From a virus: DNA of 59,357 nt. Numbering within the stretch: position 1 is the stretch's first letter; each line of letters begins with the position of its first letter. The position numbers were made by a program, and so were the translations under genes. The notes under the pieces are model-generated. The model saw only the letters and a program-made list of their open reading frames with translations. It made no database searches and was not told the origin of the DNA. The stretch spans positions 1 to 59,357 of IMG/VR virus record IMGVR_UViG_3300028840_003776, one strand, 5' to 3'. This document shows positions 1 through 7,425 of the stretch, one piece after another.

Positions 1-144
1 CTTTATCATCTTTTTGTAAAATTGGATTGTCAAGTATTTTTTCACAAAGTGGAAATATTTCCTGCTGTATTGCATTCTCATATTGCTGACTAAGTCCGCC
101 CATTTCAACTGACCAGATTGGTTTTCCATCATCCCAATCTTTTA
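1..144. repeat. 144-bp terminal direct repeat, left copy
   Basis: Bases 1-144 are identical to 59214-59357. The repeat means the sequence closes into a circle of 59213 bp, or that the virion DNA has a short direct terminal repeat. An assembler overlap on a circular or circularly permuted genome is equally possible. The junction falls inside a coding gene, which favours a circular or permuted map over a physical end. Confidence 0.95.
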
Positions 145-172
145 GCATTTCTTTTGTTGTTTTATATTTCAT
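1..172 (-). CDS. N-terminal part of junction-spanning hypothetical protein
   Basis: When the ends are joined, an ATG at 172 (protein start MKYKTTKEMLKDWDDGKP) runs in frame through the repeat to the stop at 59026, giving 119 aa. The start is supported by a GGAGG Shine-Dalgarno just upstream. A later ATG at 103 is in frame but has no such site. The protein is hydrophilic and acidic to mixed, with no family I recognise. It is the first gene after the 175-390 gene in the same leftward unit. Confidence 0.8.
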   Translation of the reverse strand, partial: MKYKTTKEMLKDWDDGKPIWSVEMGGLSQQYENAIQQEIFPLCEKILDNPILQKDDK

Positions 173-174
173 AA

Positions 175-390
175 TTAATCCTCCAAAGTTTTATTTTTAA
201 GACTATTTTCAAATATTTTAAGCTCTTGTTTCTGCCGGAGCTTTTTAGTTACGTTAAAATCATGCCATAAAGCGTGGTGTTGTAGCATCCAAACTAAAGT
301 TTCTTTATCTACTTTTTTGGCATGTTTGCTGTTAATTCGGATCCAAAACTCATTAAATGATGCTGGTCTAGGTTTCATTAATGTTTTCAT
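175..390 (-). CDS. Hypothetical protein, 71 aa
   Basis: A small basic protein (MKTLMKPRPASFNEFW...) with no signal peptide or membrane segment. It sits 2 bp from the start of the junction-spanning gene and is preceded by an AAGGAG-type ribosome site, so it is probably co-transcribed. I do not recognise a family. Confidence 0.7.
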   Translation of the reverse strand: MKTLMKPRPASFNEFWIRINSKHAKKVDKETLVWMLQHHALWHDFNVTKKLRQKQELKIFENSLKNKTLED

Positions 391-402
391 AGTTTTTACT
401 CC

Positions 403-501
403 TTAATATAATATCAAGTATATAGCAAAACCAACAAATCCAAAAGATATTAATATTAGAACAATTCCTATTAGTATATCAATAATTGTTTTTGTTGTCA
501 T
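403..501 (-). CDS. Small single-pass membrane protein, 32 aa
   Basis: A short frame begins MTTKTIIDILIG and is almost entirely one hydrophobic helix. The ATG at 501 has a textbook AAGGAG 8 nt upstream, and the frame fills the otherwise empty gap between its neighbours. The function is unknown. Single-helix phage peptides like this often sit in the inner membrane. Confidence 0.6.
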   Translation of the reverse strand: MTTKTIIDILIGIVLILISFGFVGFAIYLILY

Positions 502-505
502 AACT

Positions 506-823
506 TTACTCCTTAATCTTTTTTATTAAATAAAAGAAAATAGGTTTTGTTTCCCAATCAATGTCTTTATTTTTATACATCTTCTTTAGAATCTCTTTAC
601 ACTCTTCTTTATCATATCCAGTGTCAATGTATGCAATATAATTATTAATATTATCTAAGACAATTATTCTTTTATCAATAATAATCCCTTTGCTATGTTC
701 TTTTTTCTTTAAGTTAATTTGTACTTTATCACCTACAGAAAATCTATCACTTAATCGCAATGTTGTAAATGCTTTACAATCAAGTTTATTATTCCAGTTA
801 TATGAAAAATTAAGTTCTAACAT
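506..823 (-). CDS. ASCH-like domain protein
   Basis: The 105-aa sequence has the signature order KAFTTLRLSD, VGDKVQI, then a DTGYDKEE segment followed by KKMYK. That order resembles small phage ASCH-like proteins (a PUA-type beta-barrel associated with RNA or nucleotide binding). The family call rests on motif memory only. It lies in the leftward string of small genes and has no visible promoter of its own. Confidence 0.6.
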   Translation of the reverse strand: MLELNFSYNWNNKLDCKAFTTLRLSDRFSVGDKVQINLKKKEHSKGIIIDKRIIVLDNINNYIAYIDTGYDKEECKEILKKMYKNKDIDWETKPIFFYLIKKIKE

Positions 824-828
824 AGTTT

Positions 829-1137
829 TTACTCCTTTGTAAACTCTTCAAATAATTCAACTATCATATCTTCTAAAGGCTTTAGATGTTTTTTATATTC
901 TAAAACAACCCTAGGTGACCTTGTATTCCAAAAATCTGGATAAGGTGGCCTTGTATTCCAAAAAGATAATGTTATTTTTACTCGCTTTCTAAATTCATCA
1001 CTAGGCTTTTCTGGTTCTGGTTTATAGTCCTTGCATTTATTAAGGTCATATTCAATAGGCATCCATTCTCTTATTTTGCAATTAGAGAAGCCGCCTTTCC
1101 CCCAATATTGGCACTCTTTATTTATACAGTTATCCAT
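829..1137 (-). CDS. Cys-rich small protein, paralogue of 1140-1466
   Basis: The N-terminal half (MDNCINKECQYW ... SNC ... YDLNKCKDYKP) matches the start of the protein from 1140-1466, with conserved cysteines that could bind a metal. The C-terminal half differs and contains the duplicated peptide FWNTR(P/S)P, encoded by a 30-bp-period direct repeat. The function is unknown. Tandem duplication followed by divergence is the simplest history. Confidence 0.7.
   Translation of the reverse strand: MDNCINKECQYWGKGGFSNCKIREWMPIEYDLNKCKDYKPEPEKPSDEFRKRVKITLSFWNTRPPYPDFWNTRSPRVVLEYKKHLKPLEDMIVELFEEFTKE
914..964 (-). repeat. In-gene direct repeat, period 30 bp
   Basis: A near-identical 21-bp unit (ggtgRccttgtattccaaaa) occurs at 914-934 and 944-964. 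It encodes the repeated FWNTR(P/S)P peptide. The single base difference between copies suggests a recent slippage-type duplication inside the gene. Confidence 0.8.
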
Positions 1138-1139
1138 TA

Positions 1140-1466
1140 TTACTCCTTTGGTGGTATTTGTACTAGGATAAGTTCTTGTAGTTCTTCAAAAGTAAAATAA
1201 CTATCAATTCCTCCCAGCACGAAACAATATTTATTATCTCTATAAAGTACACATCTAGCCCAATAATTCCTGTCATCACGTTTCAACCATCCATTTATTA
1301 TATCTTTATGAGTATATTTAGGTTTCTTTTGTGTTGGCATATAGTCTTTACATTTATTAAGGTCATAATTTTCCCAATGATATACATCATAAGCATTTTT
1401 TACCAAACAGTTGCTTTTGCTATTGGTGTCCCAATATTTACATCCTTTATTTATACAGTTATCCAT
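1140..1466 (-). CDS. Cys-rich small protein, paralogue of 829-1137
   Basis: The 108-aa protein begins MDNCINKGCKYWDTNSKSNC and shares the Cys spacing and the YDLNKCKDYMP segment with the adjacent downstream gene. Its C-terminal half is different. An AAGGAG site precedes the ATG. The conserved cysteines suggest a small zinc-binding or disulfide module. No function can be assigned. Confidence 0.7.
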   Translation of the reverse strand: MDNCINKGCKYWDTNSKSNCLVKNAYDVYHWENYDLNKCKDYMPTQKKPKYTHKDIINGWLKRDDRNYWARCVLYRDNKYCFVLGGIDSYFTFEELQELILVQIPPKE

Positions 1467-1476
1467 TATTTACTCC

Positions 1477-1653
1477 TTAATTATGTTCTTTATATGAGCT
1501 TGTACAGATGAGTATTATTGATATAATGCCGAATAACATTATATAAAAATAACTCATCCAAAGTAATGTTTTAAATATTGTTTTGTTATATAAATAAAAT
1601 AACGTAAAAATTATTAATTGATATGGTATTATATATTTTAGTTTTTTATACAT
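1477..1653 (-). CDS. Two-helix membrane protein, 58 aa
   Basis: This frame fills the gap between 1466 and 1665. It starts MYKKLKYIIPYQLIIF and contains two hydrophobic stretches separated by a short polar turn. An AAAGAG site lies 8-9 nt before the ATG. The function is unknown. Confidence 0.55.
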   Translation of the reverse strand: MYKKLKYIIPYQLIIFTLFYLYNKTIFKTLLWMSYFYIMLFGIISIILICTSSYKEHN

Positions 1654-1664
1654 AGTTAAACTCT

Positions 1665-1874
1665 TTAATTATGTTTTTTTTTAGCATTCGCAGTCAATTG
1701 CTTTTCTAATCGTTTAGCATAATATGCTTTGGCATCTCTATCGGCTGCTTCCATTACATCGTCTATACAATTATCACATATACCACTAGAATCTATATTC
1801 CATAATTTATGACTACATTCTGTTTCTGTTATTGTTTCTCCGCAATAACAGCAAACGGTTTTCATTTTTGGCAT
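1665..1874 (-). CDS. Zinc-ribbon-like small protein, 69 aa
   Basis: Contains CCYCGETITETEC and SGICDNC, two Cys pairs of the knuckle type, followed by a basic, lysine-rich C-terminal helix. This suggests a small nucleic-acid-binding zinc protein. The partner or target is unknown. Confidence 0.65.
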   Translation of the reverse strand: MPKMKTVCCYCGETITETECSHKLWNIDSSGICDNCIDDVMEAADRDAKAYYAKRLEKQLTANAKKKHN

Positions 1875-1891
1875 AACTAACTCCTTAAATT

Positions 1892-2071
1892 TTATGTTTT
1901 ATATTTTTCTTTGCCCAAGCAAAATATTTTATAAACAACTTTTGCTATAGACCATTCTTTTTTTTGTGCAATATTAAATACTAATTGCCTGTCCTCCTCA
2001 GTCAATTGTATGCAGTGCTTGCTTTTATTTACTTTCGGCTTCCTCCAGACTGATCCCTTTTTCCCGGTCAT
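1892..2071 (-). CDS. Small basic protein, 59 aa, possible DNA-binding
   Basis: The start is taken at MTGKKGSVWRKP (2071), which has an AGGAGG site 6 nt upstream. The longer frame beginning at 2110 lacks one. The segment KHCIQLTEEDRQLVFNIAQ followed by a second helix looks like a small two-helix or ribbon-helix-helix-like fold, but this is weak. It overlaps the end of the 2025-2303 gene by 47 bp. Confidence 0.6.
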   Translation of the reverse strand: MTGKKGSVWRKPKVNKSKHCIQLTEEDRQLVFNIAQKKEWSIAKVVYKIFCLGKEKYKT

Positions 2072-2303
2072 CTTGATCCTCCTCAATTTTATTCTTAATT
2101 TCATTTTCAATTTTTATCAAACATTCTTCAAAAGTTTTACCAGTAGCTATGTACGATTCATCTGATAGCTCTTTGCTCGCATATAGTCTGCATTCTGTAT
2201 AGACTTGTTCTTTATATTTTTTTTTATCAACTGCGACTGAAAAATAAACATAATTTGTCCCAGTTATTTTTTGCAATTTTTTCATTGCTTCTGATTGTTT
2301 CAT
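2025..2303 (-). CDS. Hypothetical protein, 92 aa
   Basis: A charged protein with an acidic C-terminus (EEDQDDREKGISLEEAESK). An AAGGAG site lies just upstream of the ATG. Nothing in it identifies a family. It is the first gene after the hairpin at 2333-2355. Confidence 0.65.
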   Translation of the reverse strand: MKQSEAMKKLQKITGTNYVYFSVAVDKKKYKEQVYTECRLYASKELSDESYIATGKTFEECLIKIENEIKNKIEEDQDDREKGISLEEAESK

Positions 2304-2332
2304 AATTTACTCCTTGATTTTTTTTTAAAACA

Positions 2333-2355
2333 CCTGTCCCCAGTAAGGAGACAGG
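2333..2355 (-). terminator. Hairpin terminator after the adenine methyltransferase gene
   Basis: On the minus strand a 9-bp stem (CCTGTCTCC / GGGGACAGG, one G-U pair) with a 5-nt loop is followed by TGTTTT. It lies 48 bp after the stop at 2403 and before the next ribosome site. It fits an intrinsic terminator, probably leaky because no clear promoter follows it for the 2303 gene. Confidence 0.55.
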
Positions 2356-2402
2356 CAGTATAAGATAGTTAAGAATTTTGCCTAAGAAAATAGGCTTGAT
2401 AA

Positions 2403-3056
2403 TTATATCATTAATAATTGCTCTGCTTCCCATGGTTGTCCCATATCAGAATTATTATGTAACCACTTAATTACCGGATCGCCCTGATAATTTTTTTCAA
2501 AATGAAACCAAGCAAATGAAGTTGCCCCTGTCGGCATTGGTCCGACTGGATGAAACTTAGCATTAAATAATGGACGTCTTACAAAAGCATAGCAAGTTTT
2601 TAATCGAAAATTATTACAGCCCTTTTCATACATTACATCATATCTTTCAACGCCATGCAAATAATCAAGTGGCCATATAAAACAAATATTTTTCTCTGCT
2701 GTATAACAAGCCATTTTAAAAAATTTAATTGACAATTTAAACGGCGGATTAGTAATAATATTATCATATGGCGGGAACCTGCCACTTAAAGCATCTGCTT
2801 CAGTAATATTTTCTGCTCTAGGCTTAATGTCGAATCCATCTACATTATCATAACCATATTCTTTTAATACTTTTATTATATCGCCAGCTCCAGCACAAGG
2901 CTCTAAAAATGTATCTAATTTATTGAATTTTAAATTATTTAAAAGATGTCTGGTTAAGGCGTGATATGTTGGGAAGAAATTGTCAGAATTATTTTGAATT
3001 GTATCCTGTGATTTAGCACGATAATTTTTACCTAATTGATCATACTTGGTTGACAT
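2403..3056 (-). CDS. DNA N6-adenine methyltransferase-like protein
   Basis: The 217-aa protein carries a SAM-binding motif FLEPCAGAGDI (about residues 50-60) and a catalytic TNPPF motif (about 110), the arrangement of phage and restriction-system adenine methyltransferases. Several aromatic-rich segments follow the catalytic motif. It is the only gene between its own promoter (3127-3155) and the hairpin at 2333-2355, so it is expressed separately. Probable role: methylating phage DNA against host restriction. The target sequence cannot be predicted. Confidence 0.85.
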   Translation of the reverse strand: MSTKYDQLGKNYRAKSQDTIQNNSDNFFPTYHALTRHLLNNLKFNKLDTFLEPCAGAGDIIKVLKEYGYDNVDGFDIKPRAENITEADALSGRFPPYDNIITNPPFKLSIKFFKMACYTAEKNICFIWPLDYLHGVERYDVMYEKGCNNFRLKTCYAFVRRPLFNAKFHPVGPMPTGATSFAWFHFEKNYQGDPVIKWLHNNSDMGQPWEAEQLLMI

Positions 3057-3076
3057 AAACTATCCTATACTTAGAA

Positions 3077-3114
3077 CTATGAGGGAGGATTGCTCGAGAT
3101 CCTTCCCTCCATAG
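3077..3114 (-). promoter_or_regulatory. Stable 5' leader hairpin
   Basis: A long imperfect inverted repeat (CTATGgAGGGAaGGAT with ATCCTCCCTCATAG, loop ctcgagca) begins a few bases after the start expected from the 3127-3155 promoter. It ends about 20 nt before the methyltransferase ATG. It could stabilise the message or serve as an operator. Confidence 0.6.
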
Positions 3115-3126
3115 CCTCACATAATA

Positions 3127-3155
3127 ATTATATATTATTTTACTTAAAATGTCAA
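3127..3155 (-). promoter_or_regulatory. Consensus sigma70 promoter for the methyltransferase
   Basis: Read on the minus strand: TTGACA, 17 nt, TATAAT. Both hexamers match consensus exactly and the spacing is ideal. The expected start is near 3120. Confidence 0.85.
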
Positions 3156-3172
3156 TAAAAAAAATAAAATAT

Positions 3173-3661
3173 TTATTTAACATTTTTATTCCTATAATCA
3201 ATGCCAGAATACTCAATCGAATTAATCTCAATTTCTTCGACTGGTATACCTAATATTTGGGCATACAAGGCCAGAGCGGGGTTGTAGAACTTATCCCTAA
3301 ACGATAGCTCATCACAATTAGAAAAAGCTATGCTCCGACCATATACGCGGACTTTACCGGCAACTTTATAAACCTCGGTGAAACCAACTTCAAGTTTTAT
3401 CCAATCTACAAATTGTTCAATAGTTCTGAATTCGTAATCTTCGGGCAAATTATCGAAAACAAAATTTGTAATTGACCAAAATTTTTGATTAAGTTTTGCA
3501 TTTCTGCTAACTTTAGCTTTACAATCAATCACCCTATCCATAGGTAATTTCCGGATCGCGTCAAATTGATGCCTAAAAGCAGGAATCAAGCACGGCATAT
3601 CTACTACCGTGCCATCTCCCATTTTAAACTTAATATTTTTCCTCGCTAATAATATATCCAT
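3173..3661 (-). CDS. DUF1367-like phage protein
   Basis: The 162-aa protein has the features of this family as I remember them: an RHQFDAIRKLP segment, then a KLNQKFWSITNFVFDNLP stretch, then WIKLEVG and a YGRSIAFSN segment. Members lie in phage recombination and replication blocks, and their biochemical role is not established. Here it follows directly on the coiled-coil protein at 3661-4344 (1-bp overlap), within the recombination unit. Confidence 0.7.
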   Translation of the reverse strand: MDILLARKNIKFKMGDGTVVDMPCLIPAFRHQFDAIRKLPMDRVIDCKAKVSRNAKLNQKFWSITNFVFDNLPEDYEFRTIEQFVDWIKLEVGFTEVYKVAGKVRVYGRSIAFSNCDELSFRDKFYNPALALYAQILGIPVEEIEINSIEYSGIDYRNKNVK

Positions 3662-4344
3662 TATCTTATCGCTAAACTTGCTTCCTCATAAATTTGAATT
3701 CCCGGAATCTCGACACCTGCCTTGACTACTGCATTTATTTTTTTTTCATCGATACACATATACTCTCTCGGTATCTGATTAATATCGACCAGTTTCCATT
3801 TCTTGATTTTTTTCACAGTGCTGGTTGCATTATCGCCTTTGACTGTTTGATCAACTTTAACATTAGTTGATTTTAAAATTGGAGGTGCTACAATTTTGTC
3901 TGGATTCGCTTCCTGTTTTGCTACTGCCTTTTCCATTTTCCGGCGGTTCTGTTCCTCGATTTTTTCACGTTCTTTTCGGGCAATTTCTTCCTGTTTATTA
4001 TGATAAGTTAACATTTTATTTTTGATTGTTTTCTCAATCTGACTCAATGCAGAAATTTTTTCCTTAAAAATACTATCAATTGCCTTCTTTGCATCCGCAT
4101 AAGGTGTACCGAAAAATTTACGCTTCTCTTCAATTTTTTTATTTGCAATTTTAATGTCCTTACAAAAATCGGCAGCATCAGTATATGATTGCTCATCTAT
4201 TACCGTTAAAGTATTTGCTTTCTCCTGATAAATTGAAAGGCCATTGTCTACAGTTTTTAATTCTTTCGACTTCTCGACCTCCTTAACTGTATATAAATGA
4301 CCGTCTTGTTTTTCTGTATCTTCAAATTGTATTATTGGTTTCAT
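3661..4344 (-). CDS. Coiled-coil recombination-block protein
   Basis: A long charged helical region (residues about 70-160, including KEEKI/EKIEEQNRRK-type repeats) is followed by a C-terminal segment WKLVDINQIPREYM ... GVEIPGIQIYEE. That C-terminal block recurs in phage proteins encoded next to annealing recombinases and nucleases. It lies between the DUF1367-like gene and the RecB-like nuclease. The role is probably accessory to recombination, by context only. Confidence 0.65.
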   Translation of the reverse strand: MKPIIQFEDTEKQDGHLYTVKEVEKSKELKTVDNGLSIYQEKANTLTVIDEQSYTDAADFCKDIKIANKKIEEKRKFFGTPYADAKKAIDSIFKEKISALSQIEKTIKNKMLTYHNKQEEIARKEREKIEEQNRRKMEKAVAKQEANPDKIVAPPILKSTNVKVDQTVKGDNATSTVKKIKKWKLVDINQIPREYMCIDEKKINAVVKAGVEIPGIQIYEEASLAIR

Positions 4345-4353
4345 TATTATCTC

Positions 4354-4605
4354 CTAAAATTTTGTTGAATAAATAGCTCTTTTAATATCATTTCTATGAA
4401 CTAAACAAGCAGTGACACTAATTGTTAATATTTGAAAAAAAATGACATTCCTAAGAGCGTATTGTTTTCTATTTAATTTTTTATGTATCCTAGCATTTCT
4501 TTTTTTAGTGTATTTAAGATATGCCTTAATACAATCCGGATCGATTGTATTAGTATTTGCCATGACAAATGTAATTGTTAGTAATAATATAATTATTTTC
4601 TTCAT
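4354..4605 (-). CDS. Small exported or membrane protein, 83 aa
   Basis: Begins with a signal-like segment MKKIIILLLTITFVMANTN and has a second hydrophobic stretch (VIFFQILTISVTACLV). The middle is very basic. It overlaps the nuclease gene by 4 bp (ATGA type), so translation is coupled. The function is unknown. Confidence 0.6.
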   Translation of the reverse strand: MKKIIILLLTITFVMANTNTIDPDCIKAYLKYTKKRNARIHKKLNRKQYALRNVIFFQILTISVTACLVHRNDIKRAIYSTKF

Positions 4606-5207
4606 GTGAACTCCCTATATAATGTTAGTGCATAGAAAAAATAATTTACATCTATGCTTTTGTCTGATTTAATTATAATTTGTTTTAATTTATTGTCATT
4701 TATTTGTAGTATCATACGTTTATTAATTTTAATTTTTAATTCTTTTTCTGCCAAACTTGTATAAGCTGCCAATTGCAACTCATGCTTTCTATTGATAATT
4801 GAACCTGTCTTATAGTCAATAATATAAATTTTGTCGTCTTTTAATTTTGCAATTAAATCAACTGTCCCTGCAAATTTTAGTTTCGAAAAAAAAGTTTTTT
4901 CAGCACAAATTATTTCTTTAACATTATCTTCGAACCATTTCTGACCAATTTTTATATCATCATACATCTCATTTTCTTTCATACTCTCTTCAATCAATCC
5001 GTTAAAAACTCCATCTGCAACTAACTTCATTGCCTTATGAAAAAAGGTTCCACGCTCTGCAGCTAGTTTAAACGCAGCATCCACATATTGATAACCTAAA
5101 TTCCGGCACATATTTTCAAAACCATAGTCATGAATTATGCTAAGAACTTTTGTCACTCGGTCATATTTAATTTTATTTTTAATATAATGCGTATTAGTGA
5201 TTTCCAT
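4602..5207 (-). CDS. RecB/Cas4-like PD-(D/E)XK exonuclease
   Basis: Motifs of the RecB-type nuclease family appear in order: RGTFFH (residues 52-57), a lone acidic E103, AGTVDLIAKL (113-122), IIDYKTG (129-135) and the QLAAYT helix (145-150). Length (201 aa) is typical of the phage single-domain form. Its position directly after the annealing protein gene fits a two-component exonuclease/annealase recombination system like Red or RecET. Confidence 0.85.
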   Translation of the reverse strand: MEITNTHYIKNKIKYDRVTKVLSIIHDYGFENMCRNLGYQYVDAAFKLAAERGTFFHKAMKLVADGVFNGLIEESMKENEMYDDIKIGQKWFEDNVKEIICAEKTFFSKLKFAGTVDLIAKLKDDKIYIIDYKTGSIINRKHELQLAAYTSLAEKELKIKINKRMILQINDNKLKQIIIKSDKSIDVNYFFYALTLYREFT

Positions 5208-5946
5208 TTTTAATTCCTAATTTTTGTTGTAATTTTTTAATGCCCCAAATTATTTGCTTATCTTCTAGGCCATCAATTTGACCACAAAATGTAGCAAGCT
5301 CCTGACTTGGTGTTTCAATTTCAGCACTCCGTTTATATAATTTCCTAAAATATTCAATCAATTTATCTCTACTCGGCGGAGGTTCAATTGTTTTTTCTTT
5401 CGTCTTTTTATAGTCCGGATCGCCCTGATCGTCTAAATCTTGTGTAAAAGAATCACTTAGTCCTAATCGAAGTACAGCGTCCGTCTGCGCTCGTTTCTGG
5501 CATATTTTGACACATTTATTAATATCTCCGGATACCTCTTGTATCGTGCAAGCTCCTCGTCCCTCAGACACGGTTTCTCCGGTTGTTTTCATTCTCAATT
5601 CACATTTAAGGATAATAACACCCTGATTTTTAATCTGCTCCGGAAGTTGATTAATTGTTAATGGATCTTCTGTAAAAACTGGCCTCAAGTTTAATAATGA
5701 AGCAAATTTCTCAGAACCTGATTTAAATAATGTTGGTTTTGACACAAATTTTTTACCTGATTTTTTTGATACAATTTCAATTTTGCCGTAGTCAACATTT
5801 TCTTTAAGCTCTGACTTTATAAATTTTTGTATCATATCCCTTTTTGATTTTTCGACTTTTAAAGCATTATCGAATTGCTTTTTACTATCCAATGCAAGTG
5901 AATCTTTTTTGACCTTGACCACTGCAGTTGTTTTTTTTCTTGACAT
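5194..5946 (-). CDS. Putative single-strand annealing recombination protein
   Basis: The 250-aa protein has the conserved core KPTLFKSGSEKFASLL, then TGETVSEGRGAC, then KCVKICQKRAQTDAVLRL and a LSDSFTQDL end. I associate this order with phage Rad52-like or Erf-like annealing proteins encoded beside a RecB-like nuclease, as here. The N-terminus is very basic. It is first in the unit controlled by the promoter at 5973-6001 and overlaps the nuclease gene by 14 bp. The exact subfamily is uncertain. Confidence 0.6.
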   Translation of the reverse strand: MSRKKTTAVVKVKKDSLALDSKKQFDNALKVEKSKRDMIQKFIKSELKENVDYGKIEIVSKKSGKKFVSKPTLFKSGSEKFASLLNLRPVFTEDPLTINQLPEQIKNQGVIILKCELRMKTTGETVSEGRGACTIQEVSGDINKCVKICQKRAQTDAVLRLGLSDSFTQDLDDQGDPDYKKTKEKTIEPPPSRDKLIEYFRKLYKRSAEIETPSQELATFCGQIDGLEDKQIIWGIKKLQQKLGIKNGNH

Positions 5947-5972
5947 AACTAACTCCTTAATATTATATAATT

Positions 5973-6001
5973 ATTATATAATGTATTTATTTTATTTACA
6001 A
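5973..6001 (-). promoter_or_regulatory. Promoter for the recombination unit
   Basis: On the minus strand: TTGTAA, 17 nt, TATAAT, lying 27 bp upstream of the annealing-protein ATG. It has the same spacing and -10 box as the other main promoters, with a weaker -35. Confidence 0.75.
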
Positions 6002-6007
6002 ATTTTA

Positions 6008-6430
6008 TCATAATAAATTTTCTTTCTTAAAACTATAATGATTTTCATTACAGTAAATAATATGATCGAGAAAATTTATGCCTAATAATGAAGCACCTTT
6101 CAATACTTTTTTTGTAAAAACTATATCATCTTCACTCGGTTTAACATCTCCACTAGGATGGTTGTGTGCAATAATAAAAGAATCACCTCCAGTAATTAAT
6201 ACCTTCCTGAAAATTTGTGCGGGTTTCATCATTAAAGTATTGTATCCGCCTTTTGCAATTAAATGCTTTTCAATAATTTGATTTTTCGTGTCAAATATTA
6301 AAATATACATTTCCTCCGATATTGGATCAAAAGTATTTTTTAATGCATTGATCACATCCTTAGGGCATGATATATACTCACCTAATTTTTCTTTTAATTT
6401 AATAACTCGATATTCAATTTTCCAGTTCAT
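6008..6430 (-). CDS. radC: RadC-like JAB/MPN domain protein
   Basis: The 140-aa protein contains the JAMM metal motif AHNHPSGDVKPSEDD (residues 88-102) plus the upstream acidic residue in the SEEMYILIFD strand. This is the catalytic core of RadC-type proteins, without the helix-hairpin-helix N-terminus of full-length RadC. It overlaps the SSB gene by 4 bp. RadC's activity remains poorly defined. Phages often place it with recombination genes. Confidence 0.85.
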   Translation of the reverse strand: MNWKIEYRVIKLKEKLGEYISCPKDVINALKNTFDPISEEMYILIFDTKNQIIEKHLIAKGGYNTLMMKPAQIFRKVLITGGDSFIIAHNHPSGDVKPSEDDIVFTKKVLKGASLLGINFLDHIIYCNENHYSFKKENLL

Positions 6431-6765
6431 AATTTATTACCTCCATTCAAAAAATTAACTTCTTTTGCATTGATATAAGTATTTGATTTAGTTTCTCCCT
6501 CTGCAGTCTTCCAAATATCTTTACACAAATTTCCTGACACTAAAACCCGGGAGCCTTTTTTAAGATATTTGCTACAGGTTTCTCCCAATTTTCCCCACAT
6601 AGCAACATCGAAAAAATTTGCTTCATCTACTTTAGTGCCATCTTTTTTAGTATATTGTCGATTGCTGGCAATAACTAATTTGCATAATGTCTTATCTCCA
6701 ATTGTTTTTACTTCCGGATCCCTAACAAGGTTTCCTTCAAGTACTGTAAAATTAAAATTATTCAT
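6427..6765 (-). CDS. ssb: Single-stranded DNA-binding protein
   Basis: The 112-aa protein is a full OB fold of the bacterial SSB type: LEGNLVRDPEVK, FFDVAMWGKLGETC, YLKKGSRVLVSGNL and the TYINAKEVNFL strand. The usual acidic C-terminal tip that recruits partners is missing, since the protein ends GGNKL. It would bind ssDNA in replication and recombination, coupled to radC by a 4-bp overlap. Confidence 0.92.
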   Translation of the reverse strand: MNNFNFTVLEGNLVRDPEVKTIGDKTLCKLVIASNRQYTKKDGTKVDEANFFDVAMWGKLGETCSKYLKKGSRVLVSGNLCKDIWKTAEGETKSNTYINAKEVNFLNGGNKL

Positions 6766-7021
6766 TGTTATCTCCTAAATATTTTTTTGTCTTGTTAGCA
6801 AGTCTAACAAACTTTTCATTATTTTTTTTTATCTCATCTCCATTTAAAATATTATAAATTTCACTTCGTGCTGGTTGAATTAAAAACGATAAAAAAACCT
6901 TCTCGCCATTTATTACTGCTGAAAAAGTTTTCTCACCATTACTACGCTTATGAATTTTAATTCCTGTAATTTTTCCACCTTTATATTGTTTTTTTAATGC
7001 ATCATAAATTTTAGCAATCAT
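6758..7021 (-). CDS. Hypothetical protein, 87 aa
   Basis: A small basic protein with a beta-rich start (GGKITGIKIHKRSNGEKTFSAVINGEKVFLSF) and a helical C-terminus. It overlaps ssb by 8 bp, so it is part of the same operon. No family is recognised. Confidence 0.65.
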   Translation of the reverse strand: MIAKIYDALKKQYKGGKITGIKIHKRSNGEKTFSAVINGEKVFLSFLIQPARSEIYNILNGDEIKKNNEKFVRLANKTKKYLGDNNE

Positions 7022-7031
7022 AATTAACCTC

Positions 7032-7217
7032 CTACATTAGATCGAAAATATAATCTGGTTCAAGCCCAAACATTTCCGCACAAATTTCTTCTGCAGCTCC
7101 AATATCGCCATCTTCCAAATAATCTCTTAGTATTATTTTTGCCTCTTCAATTTGTGCCTCTGCCTGCTCTGCTGTCATTTCATCACGCTCCATAAGAACT
7201 TTTTTAATTGATAACAT
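7032..7217 (-). CDS. Small acidic protein, 61 aa
   Basis: The start is taken at MLSIKKVLMERDEMT (7217), which has an AAGGGG site 7 nt upstream. The longer frame to 7259 has none. The pattern LMERDEMTAEQAEAQIEEAK ... GLEPDYIFDLM resembles a small acidic protein common in phage early regions, but its function is not known to me. Confidence 0.7.
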   Translation of the reverse strand: MLSIKKVLMERDEMTAEQAEAQIEEAKIILRDYLEDGDIGAAEEICAEMFGLEPDYIFDLM

Positions 7218-7407
7218 AATTTTCCCCTTGTAAATAATATGTAAAATTTTTAGTTTCAAATTTTTTATTTTTTAAAAATTTTTGTCTAACATTTTTATAT
7301 CCCATATATTCTAATCCTTTTATGACATTATCCAAAAATTGTTTTTTAGTTATTCGAATATTTTTGGTTTTGCTTTTTACTGATACCATATATAATTTTT
7401 TATTCAT
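7204..7407 (-). CDS. Hypothetical protein, 67 aa
   Basis: A very basic protein (many Lys), overlapping the downstream gene start by 14 bp. No motif is recognised. Confidence 0.6.
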   Translation of the reverse strand: MNKKLYMVSVKSKTKNIRITKKQFLDNVIKGLEYMGYKNVRQKFLKNKKFETKNFTYYLQGENYVIN

Positions 7408-7425
7408 AATTTACCTCTAATAATT

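Noticed and set aside
914-964. CRISPR-like repeats
   Set aside because: Only two copies occur and they are within a coding gene in the same frame. There are no spacers or cas genes anywhere in the window.
2402-2410. Second TGATATAAT followed by two hairpins near 2395-2333, a possible small RNA
   Set aside because: The motif is the Met-Ile-stop end of the methyltransferase gene. The same nonamer appears again at about 1528 within another gene, so chance is a good explanation. The second hairpin serves as the gene terminator.
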